Assembly: GCA_903953195.1 (NCBI GenBank)
Contig: CAJBIS010000228.1
Location: 1 to 7,607, forward strand
Direction of reading: 5' to 3'
Source: an uncultured Actinomycetes bacterium
GTDB taxonomy: Bacteria > Actinomycetota > Acidimicrobiia > Acidimicrobiales > Microtrichaceae
DNA: 7,607 nucleotides
Position numbers and translations under genes: made by a program. Below the pieces are notes generated by a model, which worked only from the letters and a program-made list of their open reading frames with translations, ran no database searches and had not been told where the DNA came from. Of this stretch, positions 1-5,874 are shown in pieces; position 1 is the first letter of the stretch; each line of letters starts with the position of its first letter.

Positions 1-1832
1 TCCTCGTACCCGACGAAGCCGGGGGGCGAACCGACGAGGCGGCTCACCGTCTGCTTCTCCATGTACTCCGACCTGTCGAGGCTGATCATGGCCTGGTCGT
101 CACCGAACAGGAACTCGGCGAGCGTCTTGGCGAGCTCGGTCTTCCCGACGCCCGACGGGCCGAGGAAGATGAAGCTGCCGGACGGACGCTTCGGGTCCTT
201 GAGCCCGGCACGCGTACGGCGGATCGCCTGGGACACCGCGTGGATGGCGTCCTCCTGGCCGATGACCCGCTTGTGGAGTTCCTCCTCCATGCGCAGGAGC
301 TTGGCCGTCTCCTCCTCGGTGAGCTTGTAGACGGGGATGCCCGTCCACAGCGACAGCACCTCGGCGATGGCCTCCTCGTCGACCTCGTCGAACAGGTCGA
401 CACCGGCGGCGCGCATCTCGGCGTCCTTCTCCTCCTTGCGGGAGAGCAGGTCCTTCTCGCGGTCACGCAGACGGCCGGCCTCCTCGAAGTCCTGAGACTC
501 GACGGCGTCCTTCTTGGCCTTCACGACATCCGCGAGCTCGTTCTCGATCTCGCGGTAGTCCGGCGGGGTCTGCATCCGACGGATCCGCAGACGCGACCCG
601 GCCTCGTCGATGAGGTCGATTGCCTTGTCGGGCAGGAAGCGGTCCGAGATGTACCGGTCCGCCAGGTTGGCCGCGGCCACCAGCGCCTGATCGGTGATGG
701 TGACCCGGTGATGCTGCTCGTAGCGCTCACGCAGACCCTTGAGGATCTCGATGGTGTGGGCCACCGACGGCTCGTCGACGACGATCTTCTGGAAGCGACG
801 CTCGAGCGCCGCGTCCTTCTCGAGGTGCTTGCGGTACTCGTCGAGTGTGGTGGCACCGATGGTCTGGAGCTCACCGCGGGCGAGCATCGGCTTCAGGATC
901 GAGGCGGCGTCGATCGCACCCTCGGCCGCGCCGGCGCCGACGAGGGTGTGGATCTCGTCGATGAACAGGATGATGTCGCCGCGGGTCTTGATCTCCTTCA
1001 GCACCTTCTTGAGGCGCTCCTCGAAGTCACCGCGGTAGCGCGACCCGGCCACGAGTGCGCCGAGGTCGAGCGTGTAGAGCTGCTTGCCCTTGAGCGTCTC
1101 GGGGACGGCGTCCGAGGCGATCGCCTGGGCGAGGCCCTCGACGATGGCCGTCTTGCCGACGCCGGGCTCGCCGACGAGCACGGGGTTGTTCTTCGTGCGG
1201 CGCGACAGCACCTGCATCATGCGCTCGGTCTCGCGGTCGCGGCCGATGACCGGATCGAGCTTCTTGTCCCGTGCGAGCTGGGTGAAGTTGCGGCCGAACT
1301 GATCGAGGACCAGCGAACCGGACGGGGTCTCGGACGACGATCCGCCGGTGGTGGCGCCCGCCTTCTCGCCCTGCGGGGCCTGGGCGCCCGATCCGGGGTA
1401 GCCGGAGAGCAACTGGATGACCTGCTGGCGGACCCGGGAGAGGTCGGCGCCGAGCTTCACGAGCACCTGGGCGGCCACGCCCTCACCCTCGCGGATGAGA
1501 CCGAGCAGGATGTGCTCCGTGCCGATGTAGTTGTGGCCCAGCTGCAGCGCCTCGCGGAGCGACAGCTCGAGCACCTTCTTGGCGCGGGGTGTGAACGGGA
1601 TGTGGCCCGACGGCGAGGTGCCGCCCTGACCGATGATCTCCTCGACCTGCTGACGCACGGCCTCGAGCGAGATCCCGAGGGACTCGAGCGCCTTCGCGGC
1701 GACGCCCTCACCCTCGTGGATGAGACCCAAGAGGATGTGCTCCGTGCCGATGTAGTTGTGATTGAGGAGACGAGCCTCCTCCTGCGCCAACACGACGACC
1801 CTGCGGGCCCGGTCGGTGAAACGTTCGAACAC
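1..1832 (-). CDS. clpC: ATP-dependent Clp protease ATP-binding subunit ClpC (C-terminus cut off by the window edge)
   Basis: AAA+ unfoldase that feeds substrates to the ClpP peptidase in the cytoplasm. The first 610 residues are visible; ClpC proteins are usually about 810-850 aa, so the last 200-240 residues lie left of base 1. Domains in order: two Clp_N repeats (about 1-145), each with the motif [14 protein letters not shown] (residues 25 and 100); a Gly/Ser-rich linker (145-172); the first AAA+ domain with Walker A GEPGVGKT (221-228) and Walker B ILFIDEIH (288-295); a middle domain with a UVR-like segment [16 protein letters not shown] (445-460), which marks ClpC rather than ClpB or ClpA; and the start of the second AAA+ domain with Walker A GPSGVGKT (558-565) and [10 protein letters not shown] at the edge. 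The GTG start at 1832 is chosen because GGGAGG lies 6 nt upstream and the protein opens FERFTDRAR, as in the family. The gene is divergent from the polyprenyl synthase. No frameshift is seen. Confidence 0.97.
   Translation of the reverse strand, partial: MFERFTDRARRVVVLAQEEARLLNHNYIGTEHILLGLIHEGEGVAAKALESLGISLEAVRQQVEEIIGQGGTSPSGHIPFTPRAKKVLELSLREALQLGHNYIGTEHILLGLIREGEGVAAQVLVKLGADLSRVRQQVIQLLSGYPGSGAQAPQGEKAGATTGGSSSETPSGSLVLDQFGRNFTQLARDKKLDPVIGRDRETERMMQVLSRRTKNNPVLVGEPGVGKTAIVEGLAQAIASDAVPETLKGKQLYTLDLGALVAGSRYRGDFEERLKKVLKEIKTRGDIILFIDEIHTLVGAGAAEGAIDAASILKPMLARGELQTIGATTLDEYRKHLEKDAALERRFQKIVVDEPSVAHTIEILKGLRERYEQHHRVTITDQALVAAANLADRYISDRFLPDKAIDLIDEAGSRLRIRRMQTPPDYREIENELADVVKAKKDAVESQDFEEAGRLRDREKDLLSRKEEKDAEMRAAGVDLFDEVDEEAIAEVLSLWTGIPVYKLTEEETAKLLRMEEELHKRVIGQEDAIHAVSQAIRRTRAGLKDPKRPSGSFIFLGPSGVGKTELAKTLAEFLFGDDQAMISLDRSEYMEKQTVSRLVGSPPGFVGYE
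1477..1535 (-). repeat. Direct repeat copy encoding the second Clp_N repeat of ClpC
   Basis: A 59-bp block that matches 1702-1760 at 55 of 59 positions by eye, offset by 225 bp (75 codons). It encodes the [14 protein letters not shown]...EGEGVAA core of the second Clp_N repeat. It is an internal protein repeat, not a mobile or regulatory element. Confidence 0.9.
1702..1760 (-). repeat. Direct repeat copy encoding the first Clp_N repeat of ClpC
   Basis: Partner of the block at 1477-1535, with only four differing bases over 59. It encodes the same [14 protein letters not shown] core in the first Clp_N repeat. Confidence 0.9.
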
Positions 1833-1838
1833 CAGATG

Positions 1839-1844
1839 CCTCCC
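1839..1844 (-). promoter_or_regulatory. Shine-Dalgarno of clpC
   Basis: Reads GGGAGG on the minus strand, 6 nt before the GTG at 1832. It fixes the clpC start and is the strongest ribosome binding site in the window. Confidence 0.85.
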
Positions 1845-1859
1845 GAGAACTGTCCCGTC

Positions 1860-1865
1860 AGTGTA
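1860..1865 (-). promoter_or_regulatory. Candidate -10 element of the clpC promoter
   Basis: Reads TACACT on the minus strand, which fits the actinobacterial TANNNT -10 consensus. A transcript starting about 7 nt downstream (near 1853) would have a leader of about 20 nt containing the Shine-Dalgarno. No convincing TTGACA-like -35 stands at 16-18 nt. No CtsR repeat, HspR HAIR element or ClgR-type CGC-N5-GCG site was recognised in 1833-1937. Confidence 0.5.
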
Positions 1866-1885
1866 ACCCCGGCCCGGGACATCCC

Positions 1886-1897
1886 GACCCGCGGGTC
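1886..1897. repeat. 12-bp perfect palindrome in the divergent intergenic region
   Basis: GACCCGCGGGTC is its own reverse complement. It lies about 20 bp upstream of the clpC -10 candidate and about 28 bp upstream of the polyprenyl synthase -10 candidate, a position where a repressor could affect both genes. In GC-rich DNA a 12-bp palindrome can arise by chance, so an operator role is only a possibility. Confidence 0.35.
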
Positions 1898-1925
1898 CGC
1901 ATGGGGCCTCGAGCCCTCGGGCCTG

Positions 1926-1931
1926 TATCTT
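1926..1931 (+). promoter_or_regulatory. Candidate -10 element giving a leaderless polyprenyl synthase mRNA
   Basis: TATCTT ends 6 nt before the GTG at 1938, so transcription would start at or next to the start codon. No Shine-Dalgarno precedes this GTG, which agrees with leaderless translation. A clear -35 is not visible. Confidence 0.5.
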
Positions 1932-1937
1932 CTGGAC

Positions 1938-2930
1938 GTGGCCGGACCCAACCCCCTCGACGCCATCCCGTTCATGGCGGCCGACCTCGACCGGGTCGAG
2001 CAGGAGCTCCGGACGTCCGCGACCGCCGCCGATCCGTACCTGACCGAGATCGCCAGCCACCTGATCGCCGCCGGCGGCAAGCGGGTCCGGCCGGGCTTCT
2101 GCCTGGCGGCCGCGGCCACGGCGATGAGCGACGACCAGCCCTCCACGCACGCGGCTGTTCTGGGCGCCACCGCCGTCGAACTGGTGCACCTGGGTTCCCT
2201 CTACCACGACGACGTGATGGACGAAGCGGTCGTGCGGCGTCAGGTCGACAGCGTCAATGCCCGATGGGACAACCTGAAGGCGATTCTCGCCGGCGACTTC
2301 CTCCTGGCCCGGGCCTCGGAGTTGGCGGCCTCACTCGGCGTCGAGGTGGCCGCCCTGTTGGCGGCGACCATCGGTCGACTCTGCGAGGGTCAGGTGCTCG
2401 AACTCAATCACTCGTTCGACCTCACCCGCAGCGAGGACCAGTACCTGCGTGCCATCAACGGCAAGACGGCCTCGCTGCTCGGATCGTCGTGTCGCATCGG
2501 CGGCATCGTCGCCGGGCTGGACGGTGAGCAGACCGATGCGCTCACGGCCTTCGGCACGAGCTACGGGATGGCCTTCCAACTCGTCGACGACGTGCTCGAC
2601 CTGGTGGCGACCGAGGCCGACCTCGGCAAGCCCGCCGGCCACGATCTCGAGGAGGGCGTCTACACGCTTCCCGTCATCGTCGCCCTCGCATCGGGTCACG
2701 GCGAGGACCTGCGGGCACTGCTCGGTGGGCCGCTCGACACGGCCAGCCGGGACAAGGCCATCGACATCGTGCGCGACAGCGACGGCATCCCGACGACGAT
2801 CGAACGGGCCCGCACCTTCGCCGCGTCAGCGAACGACTCGCTCGACGCGCTCCCGGACAGCCCCGGCGTCCGCGGGCTCCGGGCGGCTGCGGCGTACCTG
2901 CTCGCGCAGGTGGAGCTCGCCGCCGCCTGA
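1938..2930 (+). CDS. Long-chain trans-polyprenyl diphosphate synthase
   Basis: Cytoplasmic, Mg2+-dependent prenyltransferase that adds isopentenyl diphosphate units to an allylic primer; 330 aa, the usual length. It carries GGKRVRP (46-52, diphosphate binding), the first aspartate-rich motif DDVMD (91-95) and the second, DDVLD (217-221), so both metal-binding sites are intact. The residues before the first motif are small (Gly86, Ser87), as in enzymes making long chains rather than FPP or GGPP. The likely product is the side chain of menaquinone, the usual actinobacterial quinone, but chain length cannot be read from sequence. GTG 1938 is chosen because a TATCTT box sits 6 nt upstream; ATG 1974 is an alternative that would remove 12 residues and also lacks a Shine-Dalgarno. 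The same frame stays open far upstream, antisense to clpC, and that part is not coding. The gene is divergent from clpC and convergent with the ABM gene. Confidence 0.93.
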   Translation: MAGPNPLDAIPFMAADLDRVEQELRTSATAADPYLTEIASHLIAAGGKRVRPGFCLAAAATAMSDDQPSTHAAVLGATAVELVHLGSLYHDDVMDEAVVRRQVDSVNARWDNLKAILAGDFLLARASELAASLGVEVAALLAATIGRLCEGQVLELNHSFDLTRSEDQYLRAINGKTASLLGSSCRIGGIVAGLDGEQTDALTAFGTSYGMAFQLVDDVLDLVATEADLGKPAGHDLEEGVYTLPVIVALASGHGEDLRALLGGPLDTASRDKAIDIVRDSDGIPTTIERARTFAASANDSLDALPDSPGVRGLRAAAAYLLAQVELAAA

Positions 2931-2935
2931 GCGGA

Positions 2936-3241
2936 CTACATCAACCGCACGCTCTCGCTGACCGCGTGCTGGAAGATCCCGGTGCCGCCGGTGGCCCGCA
3001 GGCTCCCCATCCCGGTCAGGAAGGCCAGCATGTGGTCCGACGCCATGTGCTCGGCCATCGCCTCGGCGGACTCCCACTCCTCGTAGACGCGGAACCGACC
3101 CGGCTGGTCCAGATCGGCCCAGAAGCCGTAGGTGCCGTTGCCCGGCTCCTCCAGCGTGGCCTCGACCAGCGGGCGGAACAGCTCCGCTGCCGCGTCGTGG
3201 TCCTCGGGGTCGAACTCGATGGTGCCGCTCACGATCAACAT
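2936..3241 (-). CDS. ABM-fold (YgiN-like) monooxygenase family protein
   Basis: A 101-aa protein with the layout of the antibiotic biosynthesis monooxygenase family: an N-terminal strand MLIVSGTIEF, a helix with DHDAAAELFRPLVEATL, a strand YGFWADLDQPGRFRVYEEW (38-56), then a helix with SAEAMAEHMASDHMLAFL. The E-x-W plus H-x4-H pattern (Glu54, Trp56, His65, His70) is typical. Family members are small dimeric ferredoxin-like proteins; some oxidise quinols or aromatic polyketides without a cofactor, and others have no known reaction. No signal peptide is seen, so it is probably cytoplasmic. It lies 45 bp downstream of the kinase and may be read through from that operon, but it also has its own TAGGGT box 8 nt before the ATG. 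Its TAG stop is 5 bp from the synthase stop. A quinone substrate is tempting given that neighbour, but unproven. Confidence 0.82.
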   Translation of the reverse strand: MLIVSGTIEFDPEDHDAAAELFRPLVEATLEEPGNGTYGFWADLDQPGRFRVYEEWESAEAMAEHMASDHMLAFLTGMGSLRATGGTGIFQHAVSESVRLM

Positions 3242-3246
3242 GGGGC

Positions 3247-3260
3247 CGCACCCTAGTGCG
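3247..3260. repeat. Inverted repeat overlapping the ABM -10 candidate
   Basis: CGCAC-CCTA-GTGCG on the plus strand: a 5-bp stem with a 4-nt loop. On the minus strand the loop and one arm contain the TAGGGT box, so it could be an operator half-pair, or a small RNA hairpin in kinase read-through transcripts. No U-tract follows, so it is not a standard intrinsic terminator. Confidence 0.4.
3250..3255 (-). promoter_or_regulatory. Candidate -10 element of the ABM gene
   Basis: TAGGGT on the minus strand ends 8 nt before the ATG at 3241 and fits TANNNT. Start-site spacing would give a leaderless or nearly leaderless mRNA. No good Shine-Dalgarno is seen in the C/G-rich 8 nt before the ATG. Confidence 0.45.
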
Positions 3261-3263
3261 TCG

Positions 3264-3277
3264 CGGGACGGTTCCCG
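3264..3277. repeat. Second small inverted repeat in the kinase-ABM gap
   Basis: CGGGA-CGGT-TCCCG: a 5-bp stem with a 4-nt loop, 3 nt away from the inverted repeat at 3247-3260 and of identical geometry. Together the two fill most of the 45-bp gap between the kinase stop and the ABM start. Confidence 0.4.
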
Positions 3278-3286
3278 GCGAGGTCG

Positions 3287-5164
3287 TCAGCCGAGCGCGG
3301 CCCAGGCGCCGCGCAGCATCCGCTCCATCGCCGCGGCATCGGGCGGGGGGCCCTTGGAGCCGATCGCACCGCTGAGGAGCACCGTCCCCCGTTGGGTCAG
3401 GAACGTCCGCACCGACGTGAACTCGGGGCTGCCCGGCGGCGGCGGCTGCAGCCAGGTGTTGTAGAGGACGTCGGGTCCGAGGTCCAGCGTCGGGTCGTGG
3501 TGCGTGACCATCGCCGTCTCCGGGTCCGCGAGGCCGAACGGTCGGGCGAACCCGACGCAGTCGCCCGGCTCGGCGCCCTGTTCGAGCGACCACGCAAGGA
3601 ACATCTGGCGGGCCTGCTCCGGGGTGGCGAACTCCAGGACCCGCAGGCCGCCCTGCCCGCCCTCGTACACCGCGAGCTTGTCCCACATGCCACGCACGAC
3701 GAACCGGTCGGTCCGGAACCCGTTGCACTCGGGATTGTCGACGGTGTTGAACGCCAGCCACTCGCCCTCGGCGGGCAGGCGTTGCACGATCGGGAGGGCG
3801 ACCTCGACCACGCTGATCGACGGCGCGAGCGGCCCGAGCGTTGCGACGCCGTCACCGAGTTTCGACAGCAGCACCTGCGACGAGTCGCCGAGCCGGTCGC
3901 CCACGACGTCGTAGGAGATGTTGGGCTGCAACCCCGGGATGGAGGTGGCCTTGTCAGGAAGGCTCGTCACCGTGGACTGTCGGACCGTTCCGGCGGGCGT
4001 GGTCGTCGTCGGCTCCGAACCGGCAGGGGCCGTCGACGTCGTCGACTCGAGCGGGGGTGCCGACGACTCGGGCTCGGGAGCTGCCGCGGAACTGGACTCC
4101 GGCCCCGAGCGAGCGAGCAACGCCACGATGCCGGCGAGCAGCCCCAGCACCAGGACCACGGCCACCGTCGTGAGCGCCCAGGCCGTCCGCGGACGATCCG
4201 GACCCGGAGGGGGGATGGTCTGCGCGACGTCACCCGACGTGCCGCCCGAACGAATCGAGGCGGCCAGCTCCGCCCGGTCCGGGGGCGGCGCCACCTCCTC
4301 GTCGAGCGCGTCGAAGATCACGAGTGCAGTGGCCGGCACGTCGCGGACCTGCTCGATCTCGCGCAGCGTCTCGCCGACCTCGAGCGCCGTCGCCGGCCGT
4401 GCCGCGGGATCCGGGTCCATCATCGAGTGGATGAGCTCGACCAGACGTTCCGGGACATCGGGACGCTGCAGCGACCGACGGTCGCCGAGCGCGACGCGCC
4501 GGGCGATGACGAGCGGGCTCTCGGTGGACTCGCCCACGGCCGGCCGGCCGTCGAGCAGTTGGAAGAGCGTGGAGCCGAGTCCGTAGACGTCGGTGCGCGG
4601 GGTCACGGCGTCGCCGTCGAACAGTTCCGGCGCCGCGTGCAGCGGGGTGAACACCGAGAGGCTCCGGCTCGACGCACCCGACGACAGTCGGGCGATCCCG
4701 AAGTCGCCGAGCACGGCCTGTCCGGACCGACCGAAGAGCACGTTCTGCGGTTTGACGTCACCGTGCACGATGCCGTTGCGATGCGCGGTCTCGAGCGCGC
4801 CGGCGAGCTCGACCCCGATGCGCAGCACGTCGTCCACGGGGAGCGGCGTGGCGTCGGCGACCCGGTCGGCGAGCGAGCCGCCACCGAGGTACTCCATCAC
4901 CAGGTAGGGGCGACCGTCGCCCGCCTGGTCGCCGTCGAAGACCGTCACGATGTTGGGGTGGCTCGCGAGCCGTCCCACGGTGCGGCACTCGTTGACGTAG
5001 AGCCGGGCGACCATGTCGGGCTGACCGGTGACGTCGAGCACCTTGACTGCGACCTGCCGGTCGAATCGCGTCTGCCGGGCCAGATAGACGATGCTGGACG
5101 CACCTCGACCGAGGACGTCGATGATGTCGATGCCGTCGATCGATGGCGCTCCGGTCACACCCAC
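3287..5164 (-). CDS. Transmembrane Ser/Thr protein kinase with extracellular sensor domain (non-RD)
   Basis: A Hanks-type kinase of 625 aa. Cytoplasmic kinase domain at about 10-275: glycine loop GRGASS (19-24), VAVK with Lys41, helix-C Glu59, catalytic loop HGDVKPQN (134-141), DFG (154-156), APE (178-180) and the helix-F Asp192. The catalytic Asp136, Lys138 and Asn141 are present, so activity is expected, but the Arg of HRD is Gly135. The P+1 loop reads FTPLHAAPE instead of the common GTPxYMAPE. A juxtamembrane linker (276-328) leads to one membrane helix (about 329-351), then a Ser/Thr/Pro-rich stalk (353-408) and an outer domain (409-625) with two cysteines (480, 536) that could form a disulfide. 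The outer domain recalls the PknH-type sensor in its strand/helix/Cys pattern, but I do not recognise it firmly. GTG 5164 is chosen because a TAGGCT box ends 7 nt upstream; GTG 5158 is an alternative. A longer reading upstream would run through the FHA gene out of frame. It lies 17 bp after the FHA gene. Confidence 0.92.
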   Translation of the reverse strand: MGVTGAPSIDGIDIIDVLGRGASSIVYLARQTRFDRQVAVKVLDVTGQPDMVARLYVNECRTVGRLASHPNIVTVFDGDQAGDGRPYLVMEYLGGGSLADRVADATPLPVDDVLRIGVELAGALETAHRNGIVHGDVKPQNVLFGRSGQAVLGDFGIARLSSGASSRSLSVFTPLHAAPELFDGDAVTPRTDVYGLGSTLFQLLDGRPAVGESTESPLVIARRVALGDRRSLQRPDVPERLVELIHSMMDPDPAARPATALEVGETLREIEQVRDVPATALVIFDALDEEVAPPPDRAELAASIRSGGTSGDVAQTIPPPGPDRPRTAWALTTVAVVLVLGLLAGIVALLARSGPESSSAAAPEPESSAPPLESTTSTAPAGSEPTTTTPAGTVRQSTVTSLPDKATSIPGLQPNISYDVVGDRLGDSSQVLLSKLGDGVATLGPLAPSISVVEVALPIVQRLPAEGEWLAFNTVDNPECNGFRTDRFVVRGMWDKLAVYEGGQGGLRVLEFATPEQARQMFLAWSLEQGAEPGDCVGFARPFGLADPETAMVTHHDPTLDLGPDVLYNTWLQPPPPGSPEFTSVRTFLTQRGTVLLSGAIGSKGPPPDAAAMERMLRGAWAALG

Positions 5165-5171
5165 GGGCGGG

Positions 5172-5177
5172 AGCCTA
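5172..5177 (-). promoter_or_regulatory. Candidate -10 element of the kinase gene
   Basis: TAGGCT on the minus strand lies in the 17-bp FHA-kinase gap and ends 7 nt before the GTG at 5164, suggesting an internal promoter giving a leaderless kinase mRNA. The same bases include AGG, a weak Shine-Dalgarno 9 nt from the start, so translation from an operon mRNA is an alternative reading. Confidence 0.4.
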
Positions 5178-5181
5178 GCGG

Positions 5182-5874
5182 TCAGTCGGCGGGGGGCAGC
5201 CGAGGCAGATCGGCGGCGACGACCAGGCGACGGTTCACGGCGTGGTCGACGAGCACCTGCCGACGCGACGTGGCGAGCAGCCCGTGCTCCCCCGCCGCGC
5301 CCTCCACGCCGGACTCGGCCAGCCGACGACAGAGGTAGTCGAGCTTGCGGTTGTACTTCGTGATCGTCCACCCGAGCCGGCGGGCCACGGCCTTGTTGCC
5401 GGGCAGGCGCGTGGCCCAGTCCGGGTCGCCGGACAGTCGACCCTCGGCGAGCGCCAGCACCAGCAGCAACTGCTCGTCGTTCAGCGACGTCAGCCCGAAC
5501 TCGGCGGTGTCGCTCGGCGCGGCCTCCCCGAGTTCCAGCGGAGTGGGTTCCGACAACGCACCGCCGAGGTCATAGTCCTCGGTGCCGGCGGTGAACGTCA
5601 CGACGAACTCACCGAAACCGACGGGGAGCTGATCACCGGGGTCCACCTGCACGAACGACGTCGACGTCCGGTCCTGGACACGCAACGGGATGAACCGTCC
5701 GAGGTTCTGCAGGAACCAGACGTCACCGTGCGCCACGAAGCACCCGAGCACGCGGTGCAGGTACGGGTTGTCGGCGTCCACCACCAGGTCGGCGTCGCGA
5801 CCGAACGTCACCGAGCCGCCGGCCGACGCCCAGACGGGCTCGCCGCGGAACTCGAGGAACAGACGAGTGCTCAC
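5182..5874 (-). CDS. FHA-like domain protein with C-terminal helical, probably DNA-binding, domain
   Basis: A 230-aa soluble protein without signal peptide or membrane helix. Residues 1-95 look like an FHA domain: opening strand TRLFLEFRGEPVW, the core TFGRDADLVV with Gly25-Arg26, His40 in NPYLHR, Asn57 in FLQNLGRFIPL, and a closing strand FGEFVVTF. The usual Ser of the S-R-x-H phosphothreonine pocket is missing and the DlgSxNGT turn is altered, so phosphopeptide binding is uncertain. An acidic linker (97-128) follows. Residues 130-215 are helical: a first helix LNDEQLLLVLALAEGRL, then NKAVARRLGWTITKYNRKLDYLCRRL (shown in parts here: helix at 160-168, turn, helix at 171-185), which has helix-turn-helix spacing with a basic second helix. 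A transcription factor is the simplest reading, but the family is not recognised. The GTG start overlaps the ABC stop as GTGA, implying translational coupling. The neighbouring kinase is the obvious candidate partner. Confidence 0.85.
   Translation of the reverse strand: MSTRLFLEFRGEPVWASAGGSVTFGRDADLVVDADNPYLHRVLGCFVAHGDVWFLQNLGRFIPLRVQDRTSTSFVQVDPGDQLPVGFGEFVVTFTAGTEDYDLGGALSEPTPLELGEAAPSDTAEFGLTSLNDEQLLLVLALAEGRLSGDPDWATRLPGNKAVARRLGWTITKYNRKLDYLCRRLAESGVEGAAGEHGLLATSRRQVLVDHAVNRRLVVAADLPRLPPAD

Noticed and set aside
1905..1924. Imperfect GGCCTCGAG/CTCGGGCC inverted repeat upstream of the polyprenyl synthase
   Set aside because: Only 4-5 pairs form without a bulge; expected often in GC-rich DNA.
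240..1937. A very long plus-strand open frame that runs antisense to clpC and continues in frame into the polyprenyl synthase
   Set aside because: The upstream part translates to low-complexity Leu/Val/Asp/Gly-rich sequence typical of the antisense frame of a GC-rich gene, and the minus strand encodes an unmistakable ClpC.
2923..2934. CCGC-CTGA-GCGG as a bidirectional terminator between the convergent genes
   Set aside because: Only a 4-bp stem, with no U-tract on either side.
3271..3275. GGAAC on the minus strand as an ECF sigma -35 for the ABM gene
   Set aside because: A five-base match without a convincing matching -10 is too weak, and it is explained by the inverted repeat there.
3392..5338. 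Plus-strand open frame of about 650 codons opposite the kinase
   Set aside because: Arg/Gly/His-rich antisense shadow of the kinase gene; no recognisable domain.
5165..5371. A longer N-terminus for the kinase starting near 5371
   Set aside because: This stretch overlaps the FHA coding sequence, is Arg-rich and lacks a domain; the kinase domain begins about 18 residues after GTG 5164.
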